Below are positions 1-11,600 of a stretch of DNA of 64,000 nucleotides, in pieces; within the stretch, counting starts at the first letter, position 1; every line of letters starts with the position of its first letter. The translations under genes and the position numbers were made by a program. Origin of the DNA: Anas platyrhynchos (Eukaryota > Chordata > Aves > Anseriformes > Anatidae). Location: NCBI RefSeq assembly GCF_047663525.1, contig NC_092606.1, positions 1,557,501-1,621,500 on the forward strand. Direction: 5' to 3'. The notes beneath the pieces were generated by a model that was not told where the DNA came from, ran no database searches, and saw nothing but the letters and a program-made list of their open reading frames with translations.

Positions 1-3000
1 CAGCCTCGCTTCAAAGGAATCGGGCAATGAGATTTCTTTACTGGCCTTTGATACGGGCCGGAGCTGCGACTGACACAAGTGAGGAGAAATGGGGAAAGAA
101 ATGCACAACTAGTAAGAATTAAAATAGTGAATTTAATTCAGCCAGTTCCAACTAAATCGATAAATCCCGTGGGGGGGGAAACAAACAAACAAACAAACCC
201 TTGCATGGAAAACACAAAACACAAGTTTTTGTTTGACAGCTGGCAGTAACAACCACATGAAAAGTAATCGGGGTATTTCTGCCTGTTCTGAACAACACAC
301 GTTCTGAAGATCCCTTCTATTTTTGACTAGATTGATTGATTTTCTCTTTTTATAGGTAAGGACAGCAAAGGTCTACACTCTCTGATGCAAGCAGTAGTTT
401 CAGGTGCCCACACTGAAATGTTTTAGAGATGTCTGATTTTCAAGAAGCATTTACGCCTCCTTAAAGAGAAACCCAGGCCTTTTAAAAATGGTTCAAATTA
501 ACCTGAAGAACCAAAAAAATTCTATGTATTATTTTGGAAAACATAAGCCCAGCTTTCCCAGCAGTCTTACCTGGACCTCAGAGCGATACGACGGAAGCTG
601 AAACAAGTCGCTGTTAACTCTCCCTAGCCGGCGATGGGGGAGCTAGTTGGACTGCCTGGCTTAGTTTTTCTTAGCACTGAAATACTTTTTCCAATGCAAT
701 ACCAAAAAAAAAAAAGGTTTGTTTCTAGGTCAGGACCTCAGTACTAAATTTTAACCAGGAGTTGACAGTCAGATTTTAACACAGCCATAAAATGGATTCA
801 CAGTAGAAGCTCAAGCATTCTTTTTCTAATTAGAAAGCAGTCATTGAGCCTCGTGCATGTAAAGGTGAAAGCTATTTTTGACACAAAAATTAGCACGTAG
901 TTCCTCTGTCTCCCTTCAGTTGCTGCTCTGGAAGCTGAGGGTGAGCGATGCAAGGATAAGCAGTAGGTAAAAACACGATGAATTAAGTAATAGGTGAAAA
1001 GGGACCTAAACTAAGTTTTATTCTGCCTCATGATAATGAGAGATTGAATTTTATACTATTTGTTCTAAGGAGCACTGGTTCAAAGGCCCACTTCAGCACT
1101 AAGAAAGGGACTTCTCAGAGGCTTTTACAAATTTGAAGTGCTTTTAGTAGGTGCCTTTTGCAAATACTGTTAAATCTGTTTGTGAGCTGGATAAACTAAG
1201 TCACCGAGAAACCACGGCAGGTGTCGTCAGGACCCTCCAACAAAAATCTGTGGTCTGCTTTTCGAGAACTCAGCTCCCACACGGGGATCCTAGGTAATAA
1301 AATTTTTAAAAATCTGAGTATCGGATGCTTTGAAAAACCTGGCTGTTCTTTAAATCCACATTTTCCCTCATTCTTTCTTTGGCGGGATCTAACCCTGACA
1401 GCTCTGAAGATTACCCACAAGCAGTTTTCAAAATACGATGCAGTGACCACTTCTAAAATAAAAGGAAGCAAAGAGCGAGCAGAAATTTGGAGGTTTATCA
1501 CCACCACTAAATGCCCCTAAGTAATCCCTGGGTAACCCCTGCCCCTTTACGTAATGTGGGATTGGTACAACTAAACAGCTTTTTTTTTTTTTTTCTTTAA
1601 ACCTCTGTTGGAAAAACGCAAACATTAAATACTCCTCCTCCTGGCACTCTAAAGAGAAAGTCATTGTACGATGGGAAAGATCTTTTGTGAACAATGGCAA
1701 ACAGAATTTAACTCATATGCTAAGAGTAACACACCCACTTTTCTCTCTCATCTGTGATCCACCTTGGGCTAAACAGAAGGAAGTTGCCAATTTACAACGC
1801 TCAGCTGTAACTCTCACACGGGCAAGACGTAAACGGCCAAATCCCAGATTTCTGCTCACCCCAAACACCCTCTGGAAGTTGCGGGCATTGCAAATAAAGA
1901 ACAAACAGGCCGAAGGCGAGTCGTTCACACAGTTTCAGGGCAGCGTTTGGTAGCTGAGCTGTAATACTTACATCCTGCTGCCCACCTCCCCGGGAGCGGT
2001 CACCCCGCGGGTTCGTGCACAGAGCCTGGGTTTTTGTGTCACTGATCTGCCTGCTCTGCCTTTCCGCAGCACAAATCCTTCCAAGGCAAAACTCAACTCT
2101 GAAACTTGCAGTCAATGCTAAGCCGTTACCCTCATGCTGAATGCTTATGGAAACTTTAGAAGAAAAAAAAATAAAATAAAAACCCTATTGAGCTACTTGC
2201 AATCGGAGACCTGAATGGGCTCGACATAAAGCCCACTCACATCAGCAGCGGCAACACGCTTCCCTGGATGTTGGACCAGATCCAGCCTCAAAGTTTCCGA
2301 GAAATAAACCAGGCTGAGCCTATCAGCTGCACGGGAACTCGCTGGGTGTAACAGAAGCATCTGTTCTTCAGACCTACCATTTTCTTACAGCCTTCATTTC
2401 CCGGCGCTGCAGTGACACGAGTTGCCATATAAATCACCCGGTGCTGTTGTGTAACTGCACGGCGCCTCCGACAGCAGCTGGCCTCGCTGCCTCCTCGCGC
2501 TGCAGGCGAAGCACTGATTGGAAGGTGGCCCGCCTGCTGCTGGACCAACTCCTTCACCAGGTAGCTTCGGGTTGTCAGAGCACAGCTTAATGTATTTCAG
2601 ACGATGGCATTACAAGCGAAATTAACGTCTGCACTCAGACAGCTAAGGAGCACACCTCGGAACCGTTTATGCACAGCACAATGCAAATGTTTACCCAAGT
2701 ACAGATGAAACAGGTTGACAATTAGCTAATGCGGCTTTGTGGACATAAACCAGGTACGGCCGAGCAGAACCAACAGAAAATAGAAAGGAAACAGCCCTTT
2801 TCCTATCCCAGGCTAAAAGCACCATGCTCAGTGGTTTGGGAAGTCTCTGTCACACCGAAAAATTTCCGTGCCAGTGTTTAATGTGTTTGCTCTACTGGGA
2901 TAAAAATAGCGCCAGCAGGGCCCGCTAGCTGTGCGGAGGATCCCCTGTCAATACTGCAGTAATTGACAACATACAATTAAGTCTCACACCTGTTTATTGT

Positions 3001-3409
3001 AAGTAATTCATAGATAACCACTTCTAGTACACATTTTCACATCGGCTTTTAACGCTTTTGTTTGTTAAGCTCAGGGACACCCAAACTTCACCTAAGGGTC
3101 ATCTGCGGCTTGCCCAGACCCAGACCGCTATGCCTGCTGTGTAAAACTGGTGCAAGTTGGTATCGCTGGCGTGGGTGACGGAGATGGCCTGGGAACTACA
3201 CGGCCCAACATGCATCGCCCCGCGGCGCGGGCTGCTCTACGCTAAGGGAGGAAGATTTTTTTTGCCGGGGTGCATTCAACTCGCATGCCTCGTTGTGGCC
3301 GGACCAGCCTAAGTCATGCAGCTGTCTGCACGCAATGCTCTACACAGTGCAAAAACGAAGACCTCTATACATCTGGAGTAAGAACAGTGGTAACAAAGTC
3401 ATAGCTACA
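1..3409. other. Intergenic sequence downstream of VEZF1
   Basis: I find no gene here. The sequence is AT-rich with scattered simple repeats, for example an (AAAC)n stretch near 180-200 and A-rich runs near 700 and 2160. No open frame shows splice-flanked coding character or a recognisable protein motif. A TTTATT (AATAAA on the minus strand) at 2993-2998 is followed, in the minus sense, by GT-rich sequence. The VEZF1 transcript could therefore extend to about 2.97 kb instead of ending near 3.41 kb. In mammals the next gene beyond VEZF1 is CUEDC1, but nothing of it is recognisable here. Confidence 0.5.
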
Positions 3410-3429
3410 TATTCTTCTCTACATTTTTG

Positions 3430-3435
3430 TTTATT
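3430..3435 (-). terminator. VEZF1: Candidate VEZF1 polyadenylation signal AATAAA
   Basis: TTTATT on the plus strand reads AATAAA in the VEZF1 sense. It is followed in that direction by TTTGTT and TGTTCTT elements that could serve as the U/GU-rich downstream element. The choice among several hexamers is an inference. Confidence 0.45.
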
Positions 3436-5290
3436 GAGACAAACTAATTAAAAGGCACAAACATAGGGCATATGTTTACATGGACATTATAACAAACATA
3501 TACATTAAAAGTGTAGGAATGTGTTTCCTTTCTGCTAAACAGAAAGTTCCTAAGCTTTTATATATACAAAAGTTGTACAATTTGATGTCCTAAAGTACAA
3601 AAGATCATTTATAAAATTATTTTACACTAAGCTCTATTTTTTTGTTGTTTTTGTTTTACTATGTAGTCCAAGCCCCTAGAACAGTTTCACGTAATGATAC
3701 AGATACCTGTCACCTGACCCAAAGTCTGGCAATCTCTGCTTGTACTGACACGGCAGGGTAGAAACGGAAGCAGTCCATTTTGACTAGTCAGTCCTGCTAG
3801 CACTCTGTGAAAATGCACACACGCTAATCTCCATAGCTTTCAGCTTCATTAAAATAAAAACACCTCAACTGTAATTTATTTTTTTTTTTAATGTAGAGTC
3901 TTGGTTTTAGGGTGTTTTCCTTTTTTTAAAAACAAAGTTTTAAAACGTGAATATGTGACATGATAGTCTAGAAAGTATATCTGTTTCCCTAGATTTTGCT
4001 TTCTACGTTATGTACAGATAAACAGGTTAAGAAATAAAAAGCACATGTAGCTTAAACATGTGTGACCATTTGTGGAGAAGTTCCGGGCTGGACAGCTCAA
4101 ACCATCATCCCAGAACTCCCACAAATTGATAGAAATGTGTTAACACAATAGAAGAATAACGTAAAAATGATGATGTTTGCAAATATTTACAAAGTTGAAC
4201 AGATTTGCACAACACTTGATTAAGAAATAGGGGAGAAATTAAAAGACGCTCTCTGCTTGTCCTGAAGGGGCATCCTACCTAGTTAGTGGTTAGAATAAAA
4301 ACTGTATACAATTTAATATAAGACAAAACTTCTAGTGAACAACTAACACGTCTGTCCCCTGCTGTAACACCAGCAGGTTTTGATTGGGAAGCAGAGGGCA
4401 TAAAAATCATACCCAGTGCCTCCAGAATCTTCCAGCTTAAAGCAATATTTCTTAAGTTTCAAAGCACTCCTTTTGCTCCTAGGTAAGAGTCCCATAGGGG
4501 TCTGACTGTTCAGAGACCATGTTTACATACATTTCGACTCCTCTTCTGTCAGCCATGGCTGTTTCTCACCAAACAATAACAGTTTTTTTTAAAAAAATGT
4601 TGACTACAATGCTATATTCCCTTAGGGTAATATGTTGGGTAATATTTACATCTCCAAATATCAGGTCACAATCCCTATTATATGTTGAAGTTAGAATGAT
4701 AAGTTATCATATGCTTTGCATATCAGAGCTGGTATCACCTTTCCCATAGGGAATGCTGCCTGAAATTATCATATTCCCAAAGGTAAAATGCATATTTAAT
4801 CCAAAATGCATTTTTTTTTTAAATGACAACATTGTAATGCATTTACTCATTTAAAAAAAAATATAATAAAACAAAAAATAAAACAAAAACAAAAAACAAA
4901 ACCAAAAAAAAACCATCAACACAGACGAAGATTCTACACTAGCCCAGAAACAGTGGACTTAACGACTGGCAAGTTAAAATCAGCCATCCACATCCAAGGG
5001 GTCTTTGCTAGTGTTTAGATTAAAATAATTTCCTAAGTTATTTGAGGGACAAAACATAAAACTGTTTTTTAACGACTTTCTTAAGGAAAAACAAAACAAA
5101 ACTCTGGCAAATATGTGACTGCTCTAATTCATCATCAGTCAGCTAAAAGGTAAAACTTACTTTAAATGAAGTGCTCCAGTGAAACTCAAGGTTGAACCAT
5201 GTGAGCCAAATCAACGGGGGAAGATGCTACTATGGTCTCTGATGGTGCATGTTGCCCCAGTGTCTTAGTTTGAATTTATTATTAACTATT

Positions 5291-5357
5291 AAAAAAAAAA
5301 AACAAAACAATAAAACAAAACAAACAAAACAAAACAAAAACAAAAAAACAAACCCCA
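5291..5357. repeat. (AAAAC)n-like simple repeat in the VEZF1 3' UTR
   Basis: A run of AAAAC and AAAC units with interruptions. In the VEZF1 mRNA it reads as GUUUU repeats, a composition bound by U/GU-rich RNA-binding proteins. It starts about 70 nt into the 3' UTR. A second similar run lies at about 4851-4914. Confidence 0.7.
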
Positions 5358-5423
5358 AAAAAGAACTGCTGGTAAGGATTCCACCTTAATCCTTTTTAAT
5401 ACTGTTTAGAATTTTTTTTTTTT

Positions 5424-5851
5424 TTACCAGGGAGGAGACGTGGGCAAGGCCTGGGGCAGGAAAGGCATGCTCTCTACTGGTCTCATCGCTATATTTAACG
5501 GACCAGCTAACGTCATCGGTGTGGGGAGGTTCATGGGAGATGTTATAGTGACTGGATGCGCTATATTCACTGGAGCGGTTACTGGGGTGGGTAAATTGAC
5601 TGGTGTGGTGAGCGTTAATGGAGATGTCATGGATAACGGACTTGTTATAGTTACAGGATGCCCTAGGTTCATCGGACTGGATATATTAACTGCACTTGAT
5701 ACATTTACTGGACTTCTCATGCTCATTGCAGCTGCCACTGTGACTGGGTTTGTGATAGTCCCAGAAGCCACAGAGGACGTTATATTGAATGGAGTAGTAA
5801 GAGTCACAGGCGTAGTAGCAGCAGTGGAGGTTTGGCACAAGTTAGCAGCTT
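5424..5851 (-). CDS. VEZF1: VEZF1 coding exon 6 (C-terminal repeat region and stop)
   Basis: Follows a TTTTTAG acceptor and ends in TAA at 5424-5426. It encodes residues 394-535. The segment is built of short degenerate units such as PVTITS, PLTLTT, PVNLPT and PVNVSS, and ends MPFLPQALPTSPPW. It is likely disordered. No finger lies here. Confidence 0.95.
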
Positions 5852-8581
5852 CTAAAAATGAGACATAAAAAGACAAAAAGTTTTTAACACATAAAAAACC
5901 ATGGACAAGATTTAAAAAAAAAACTGAACAGAACAAAACAAAAATCAAACAAGTACAGATACAAATTCTGGAATCATTTTCTTTAGGAATTATTAGTAAG
6001 TTAAAACTGTTAACATTCTATAGCCTAAAGAAATATAAACTCTCATGCAGTTCATTTGAATTCAATATTTTTTTTTCCTGGGAAGTCAAGCGAGGTTGTC
6101 TTATAAAGAGGGTTTCGACGTTCATAAAAACAGTATCGTACAATCAAAGAAATCCTCCCAAGAGGAACATTATAAATAGAGGAGAGAGTGTACATACCGA
6201 ATGGTACGTACTCTATAGCCTTCTCAAAGGTGAACTGACATTCTGTGAAGGTTTTAAAAAGTCATTATTAGGGACTGATAAGCAAAGCTCGTTTCAATAT
6301 TTACCTGCTTATTTCAGTCTTAATTACTCCTACTAAGTCGTCCCACTGAGCACAGCACTTCTACTTAGCAATATTCACAGCTACCCAGTCAGTAGATTTT
6401 TCAACCCCCAGCATCTCCTCAGCTTTCACACAAGCTACAGTCGCACACCAAGCTTTGGTTTGGTTTACTCTGTTTTGCGGTAAGCAGGAATTAAGTGCCG
6501 AACAAGGAAGACCCAGGTGGCCAGTGCCCGGCCCTGGTCCCGGTGGGGTCTAGCAGGGCTGGGCACTGGTGGAGCGGGCACCGGTGGTCCGGGACGCAGC
6601 GGAGGGATCACTAGGCATCAGCACCACCTGCCGGCTACCCAAACTAGAAGGCTCCAAAAACAGAAGCGGGCTGGTGGACGTGGGTAAAGGAAAGGGATGG
6701 CTGCTAGAGAAACCGACAAAAATATATTCTATGTCAACATTACGGCACTTCTAAGACGTGTCTTATTCCACATTTGTAGGGTAGGACACCAAGCTCAGTC
6801 TACACCCACGTTTCAGGAGGTAAGCCAGGAGCAAAGAGTCCACTCTTGCCACTTGGGCAATACAAATGTACCAAGACAGTTAACTTTGAAAGCAACATTA
6901 GCCCCATTCAAGGGTTACTGTTGGTTCTTCAAAGTCCATATCTAGGAGGGGTGGGAAGGAAGGGAAAGAGTAAAAAAAAAAAAAAAAAAAAAAAAGTAAA
7001 AAAAAAAAGTGAAAATAAATAGCATTAGACTAAAAAAAAAAAAAAATCCCATATAATGTTGTAAAGCCAAAACAACAGGTGGCACTAGCACAGGAGAACC
7101 AGCATGAAAAGAGCAGCACACAGGCACGACACTGACTGGTCTAGCTTCACCTTCCAAGCACTGTAACACACAAAGAAACACCCCACCCCCTGCCCCTTCC
7201 CCACTTCAGTTAAGTTAAACCAATATCATCAATTTGACAACGCTTTTCCCCACCCACCTCCCTTGCCCACCACTCTGTCCAACCCCCCTGTTTTTGTTAA
7301 AGTACGTTCAATAACCTCAGTAAGAAAGGAAGGGAAGAGCAAACAAGACATAGGAAGGAACAGGCAGAAGAAAGTTACTCCGAGATTTTCTAAATCTGAC
7401 ACTCGTTTGCTTTATCCATTTAGTGGCCTGATCATACCTAATGTCTGTTATTACTACATTTTAACACTTTAAAACTGTTTCTAAACTGTCAAATCACAGA
7501 ATTCAATTGGAATAACAATCAAGGAGAAAGGAGCTAGCAGCCTAATACACAAATAAGACCTAGAAAAGAAAAAAAAAAAAAAAGAGTGAAGAAACTGAAA
7601 GGAAGTTTAGGAGAAAAAGAAAAAAAAGGTGAGTCAAGAACATTTATTACTAAAAACAGCTAGTGAAAAGCAGCAAGTGGTCACTAAGAACTTCTCCTAA
7701 AACATGTAATCCGCAGGAGACACATGACAGGCATTAGAAATCAAACGGTTGTGAAAAGAATAAGCTAGCAGTAGCGGGAAGCTTTAAACTACTCTACTCC
7801 AAACAAGGCACTACACTGAAGCAATCTATTCTTTACAAAACTGTCGCATTGACCAACAAAAGGAAGCTCTTCGATTTCAGTTATGGTAGGATAAGCGTAT
7901 GTAAGCTGCCTGCTAGCAACAATGAAAGGCACTATCGCTTATTAGCTAATTTTGTGATAAAAAGAGAGGTGGAAGAGTCAGTCCTAGGAGTTTCAGAAAA
8001 CTTCATGCAAATGTAATTAAGTCACAGATAAAGTGAATGGAATAAACTGGGAGAGAAAAAAGAAAAGGGACACAGGAAGCATTCACATGCAAGCCAGCGA
8101 TGATGCAAAGAGAGGGTGTTGTATGTGTGTGTATATATACATACAAATATATATATGCACACAAGTTAACAACTGGTAAGTATGCATAAACACAGCCCAA
8201 AACCACATGCAAGTCAAAAAAAACACACTCTTGCCTTGGAGCAGATACAAACATCCCTTTATAATTGATGACTGCTACATACACATTTAAGCACAGAGAC
8301 CAACGGGAAGTAAGTAATAAAGAGTTCGTTTAACAGCTTAATTTTGGTAATGCTACCCTCCTCCTAGTTTGCAGCTATTACTTCTAACACTGGGAATGAA
8401 ACTGTCACGTAACCCATCCTCTTCTGACACCCGAAACTCCCCACGTAACTGTGAACTCAATTATCCTACAAAACCGAGACCGTAAGTATTGTTTCATTTT
8501 ACCTTTCTTCCTTGCTTTGACGGCCTCTTCCCATAATCTCAGGGTCTCTACCTGCTTTCCCGGCCAACTTGTTACATGCTG

Positions 8582-8644
<63 letters not shown>

Positions 8645-11600
8645 TTGCTGCTGTTGCTGCTGCTGCTGCTGCTTCTGATTGCTGGTCTCTTCACTCATGC
8701 ATGCTATGCCAAGTAAGTAAGAACACAAATTCACCTTGAAAAGTTACTCTGTTTTCTGCTGAGATGACAAAGGCTTCTTCCAAAAAGAGTGCGTGGAATC
8801 TCGCAGGATTCCAAGAGGAAAATCACAGAGATGTTTAAGACCGTATCATTAATCATGCGCTTTATAAAACTACTTTTCCGAGGTTTAAAAAACAAAATGC
8901 AAATCAGGAACATCTGGTTTCTGCCAAAAATGAACCTCCTTTCTCATTATTTTATTTGTATTTTAGGAAGACTGAAATAAAAGACTACAGTGAGTCTCTA
9001 GAACTCAAGCCAATTAGCAAATTCCTTTTTTTTTTTTAAACCTCAGCTACATTTTTCTTTTTTAAAAGGCCTTTTTTACTTTTTATTCCAAGTATGACAA
9101 AGTTTTCAGTTTACCTTTACATCACAGAACAGCATGTTATTACCCTCTGGCCACATTACAGCTCATCGTTTCCACCTCTACCAACTGCTGTAAATGCCTC
9201 GTATGAACTGGCTGGCGAAGCCAGAGCTGAAACCTTATACCTTGAAAAATATTTCACATCCAAATTTTGTATTAAGCTCAACAATCAGGCATTTTAGACA
9301 TTCCCCATAGCAGTCTAGCAGCAAACCAATTCCACATATGCCAATTCCTTGAGCTAAAGCAGATCCTGCTATCAATATCTATTTCTAACAGGCGTGAGTT
9401 CCCACAGCATGGGTATGTTCGTGCACGTTAACGTAACCAAAGGCAAATCCCTTTGCAAACACATTGTTATTAGAAATGTTTTTAAAACGTTCACCTACTT
9501 TTATTGATGCCTTGTTTACAGGTATTACAGTTGATACTTTGGCTCTGCCCGTGTGTCTTTAAGTGGCTGGTGATATATGCTGCACTCAGAAGTTTACCAC
9601 AGATATTACACGATACCTTTCCTTCATGGCGCACCATGTGTGTCCGCAGTCTGTCTTTGGTGGCAAAGGCAGCAGTGCACGTCTATATGAAGGACAACAA
9701 TTACACTTGCAGTGCAGACAGTATCATTGCAGTACGAATCGCATGCCCGTTGTACGTTTTACCCTCTCGGTGCATAGGGTATCTTAGGCACACTGACAAC
9801 CCCAAGTTCTACTTACATGTATGAGAAACCAAAATCAAACTGTTGAACAGGGACTGAAAGTTATCTAGTTGCTAAATGGAAGCTGGCTTACGAGATGACA
9901 AAAATCATACTCTAGACTATCTGAGTGGTCTTAAATAGCGCGTTACCTTACCTAGCAAAGTGAGAGGTAGCTTACAAACACCACCCAGAACAGGGACAGT
10001 TGCTATCTGATACAACTGTACTGCGCAAATCTGAACTCGGTATCTTAAATTGCTCGATTATTTCTGTTTCTATCCAAATCAAAATAGGGAAGCAAAATCT
10101 TTTCCTAATGTCATTCTTTTCACACAAAAACTTTCATTTAATGCGATGAGTCACTAAAAACACAGGTTGGAACATGAATATATATTCCAAGCAAAATAGT
10201 TAATTGCTCAAGGGCAGTCCAGTTATTTCCCTTTTCCTAAGCCATCCACTGACACCAACTTGTGTTCCCGTTCCAGCAAAACGGTGGATCCAGAATCAAC
10301 CATCCTGATCCATTTTTAATGGATGTACTGAGAAACACACTGCACACCTTTCTGCAGTAGCCAGCACTGAGCTGAGGACACCGTTACAGTCCTCGTGCTA
10401 AGTCAAGCACGTCATAAAGCAGCGTAACTACATTGTTCTCTGAGAAAGCAAAAAGCCTCTAATCTTCCTACAGGCGTAGCCACTGCATCCTCTTAAACTG
10501 CCCCTGCACCTACATCAGCACCACAGCACAGCTGATAAGTAACTCAGGTGAGACTTTATTCCTAAACTTGCACTCCACAGAAAAGTCCAGGAGCAAACAC
10601 GGTTCTGGGAAGATGATTCCCCTGAGGTTCTAACTACACAACGAGGCATTGTTCTTAATAAATCATGGTAGCCCTTACTTGGCATTTGAAGGGTCTCTCT
10701 GTTGAGTGAACATGTTTAACGTGACAGCTTAGATGATCAGGCCTGCACAAAAGAGAGGAACAGAAAAGAAAATGCATACTGTTACAAACAGATAGCAGTG
10801 ACATTTTCAAACCTTGCGACCCCCTGCAGCCCCCAGCCCCCTGCACAGCCAGAACTACGTCCCCCTTACCTACCCAGTGACTTTGGGCTAGAGTAACACA
10901 TGTGAGACCCAAGCTGCACTTTGAAACTCAACCACATTCTTATCCACCTGGAAATTTGGTTGGACCTTGTGTATAGATGACAGGCCAACAGCTCTAGAGG
11001 TGGAAATTTTCTGTCGAAGGCGCAGCCAGCAGCAGTGCAAGCTTCCCTGCAGTGCTGTCAGCACACCTCAACTTTGCGAGGAGACGAGGAGGCAGCTGGC
11101 CTGCTGTGCCCCGCTCAGCCCCTGACCTCTGCCACGGCTGGTGAAGGGGCTGTGCCATCACCACCAGAGACACAGAGACGTGTCCTGAGGCCGTGACCAT
11201 GGTTCAAAACACTGTCATCAAAAAATGGGATGCTCTTGCTCACCGCCCGCCTGGCTCAGACTGAGACCCGGGCCCTAGAGGTGAGCAAGGCTCCTTTCCT
11301 CATCCTCTCGCCCACCTCCTAAGGGTCTGCGCCTCCCAGCCCCTTGCTACCACAGCTCAGCCCTGCCTGGTTGTGAAAAGCCAATACTCGAGCTCGCCTG
11401 GGATTTTCTACATGGTACCTCGAGAAGCCTTTTCCACAAACACCACAGGTGTAGGGTTTCGTGATGCCACCTTCGTGAGACCTCACGTGGTAGGTCATGC
11501 GATCCTTTCTCTTGAAGCGCTGATTGCAAATGGGACATTCGAAGGGTTTCTCATCCGAGTGGGACAGCTTGTGCCGGTTGAGGTGGTACACGTCCCTGAA

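Larger units (their letters stand above)
3410..5423 (-). other. VEZF1: VEZF1 3' UTR (estimated extent)
   Basis: This stretch follows the VEZF1 stop codon on the minus strand. It is AT-rich and lacks coding potential, as expected for a long vertebrate 3' UTR. In mRNA sense it holds U-rich and GU-rich arrays, seen on the plus strand as (AAAAC)n-like runs at about 4851-4914 and 5291-5357. The boundary at about 3410 is inferred from an AATAAA hexamer. Other hexamers at 3875-3880 and 5275-5280 could give shorter forms, and one at 2993-2998 a longer form. Confidence 0.55.

Noticed and set aside
5440-5868. 142-codon plus-strand open frame with regular TGxxxVTG repeats
   Set aside because: It is the antisense of VEZF1 coding exon 6. 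Its repeats mirror the Pro/Val/Thr repeats of the real protein.
8451-8678. Poly-cysteine open frame
   Set aside because: Antisense reading of the VEZF1 polyglutamine exon.
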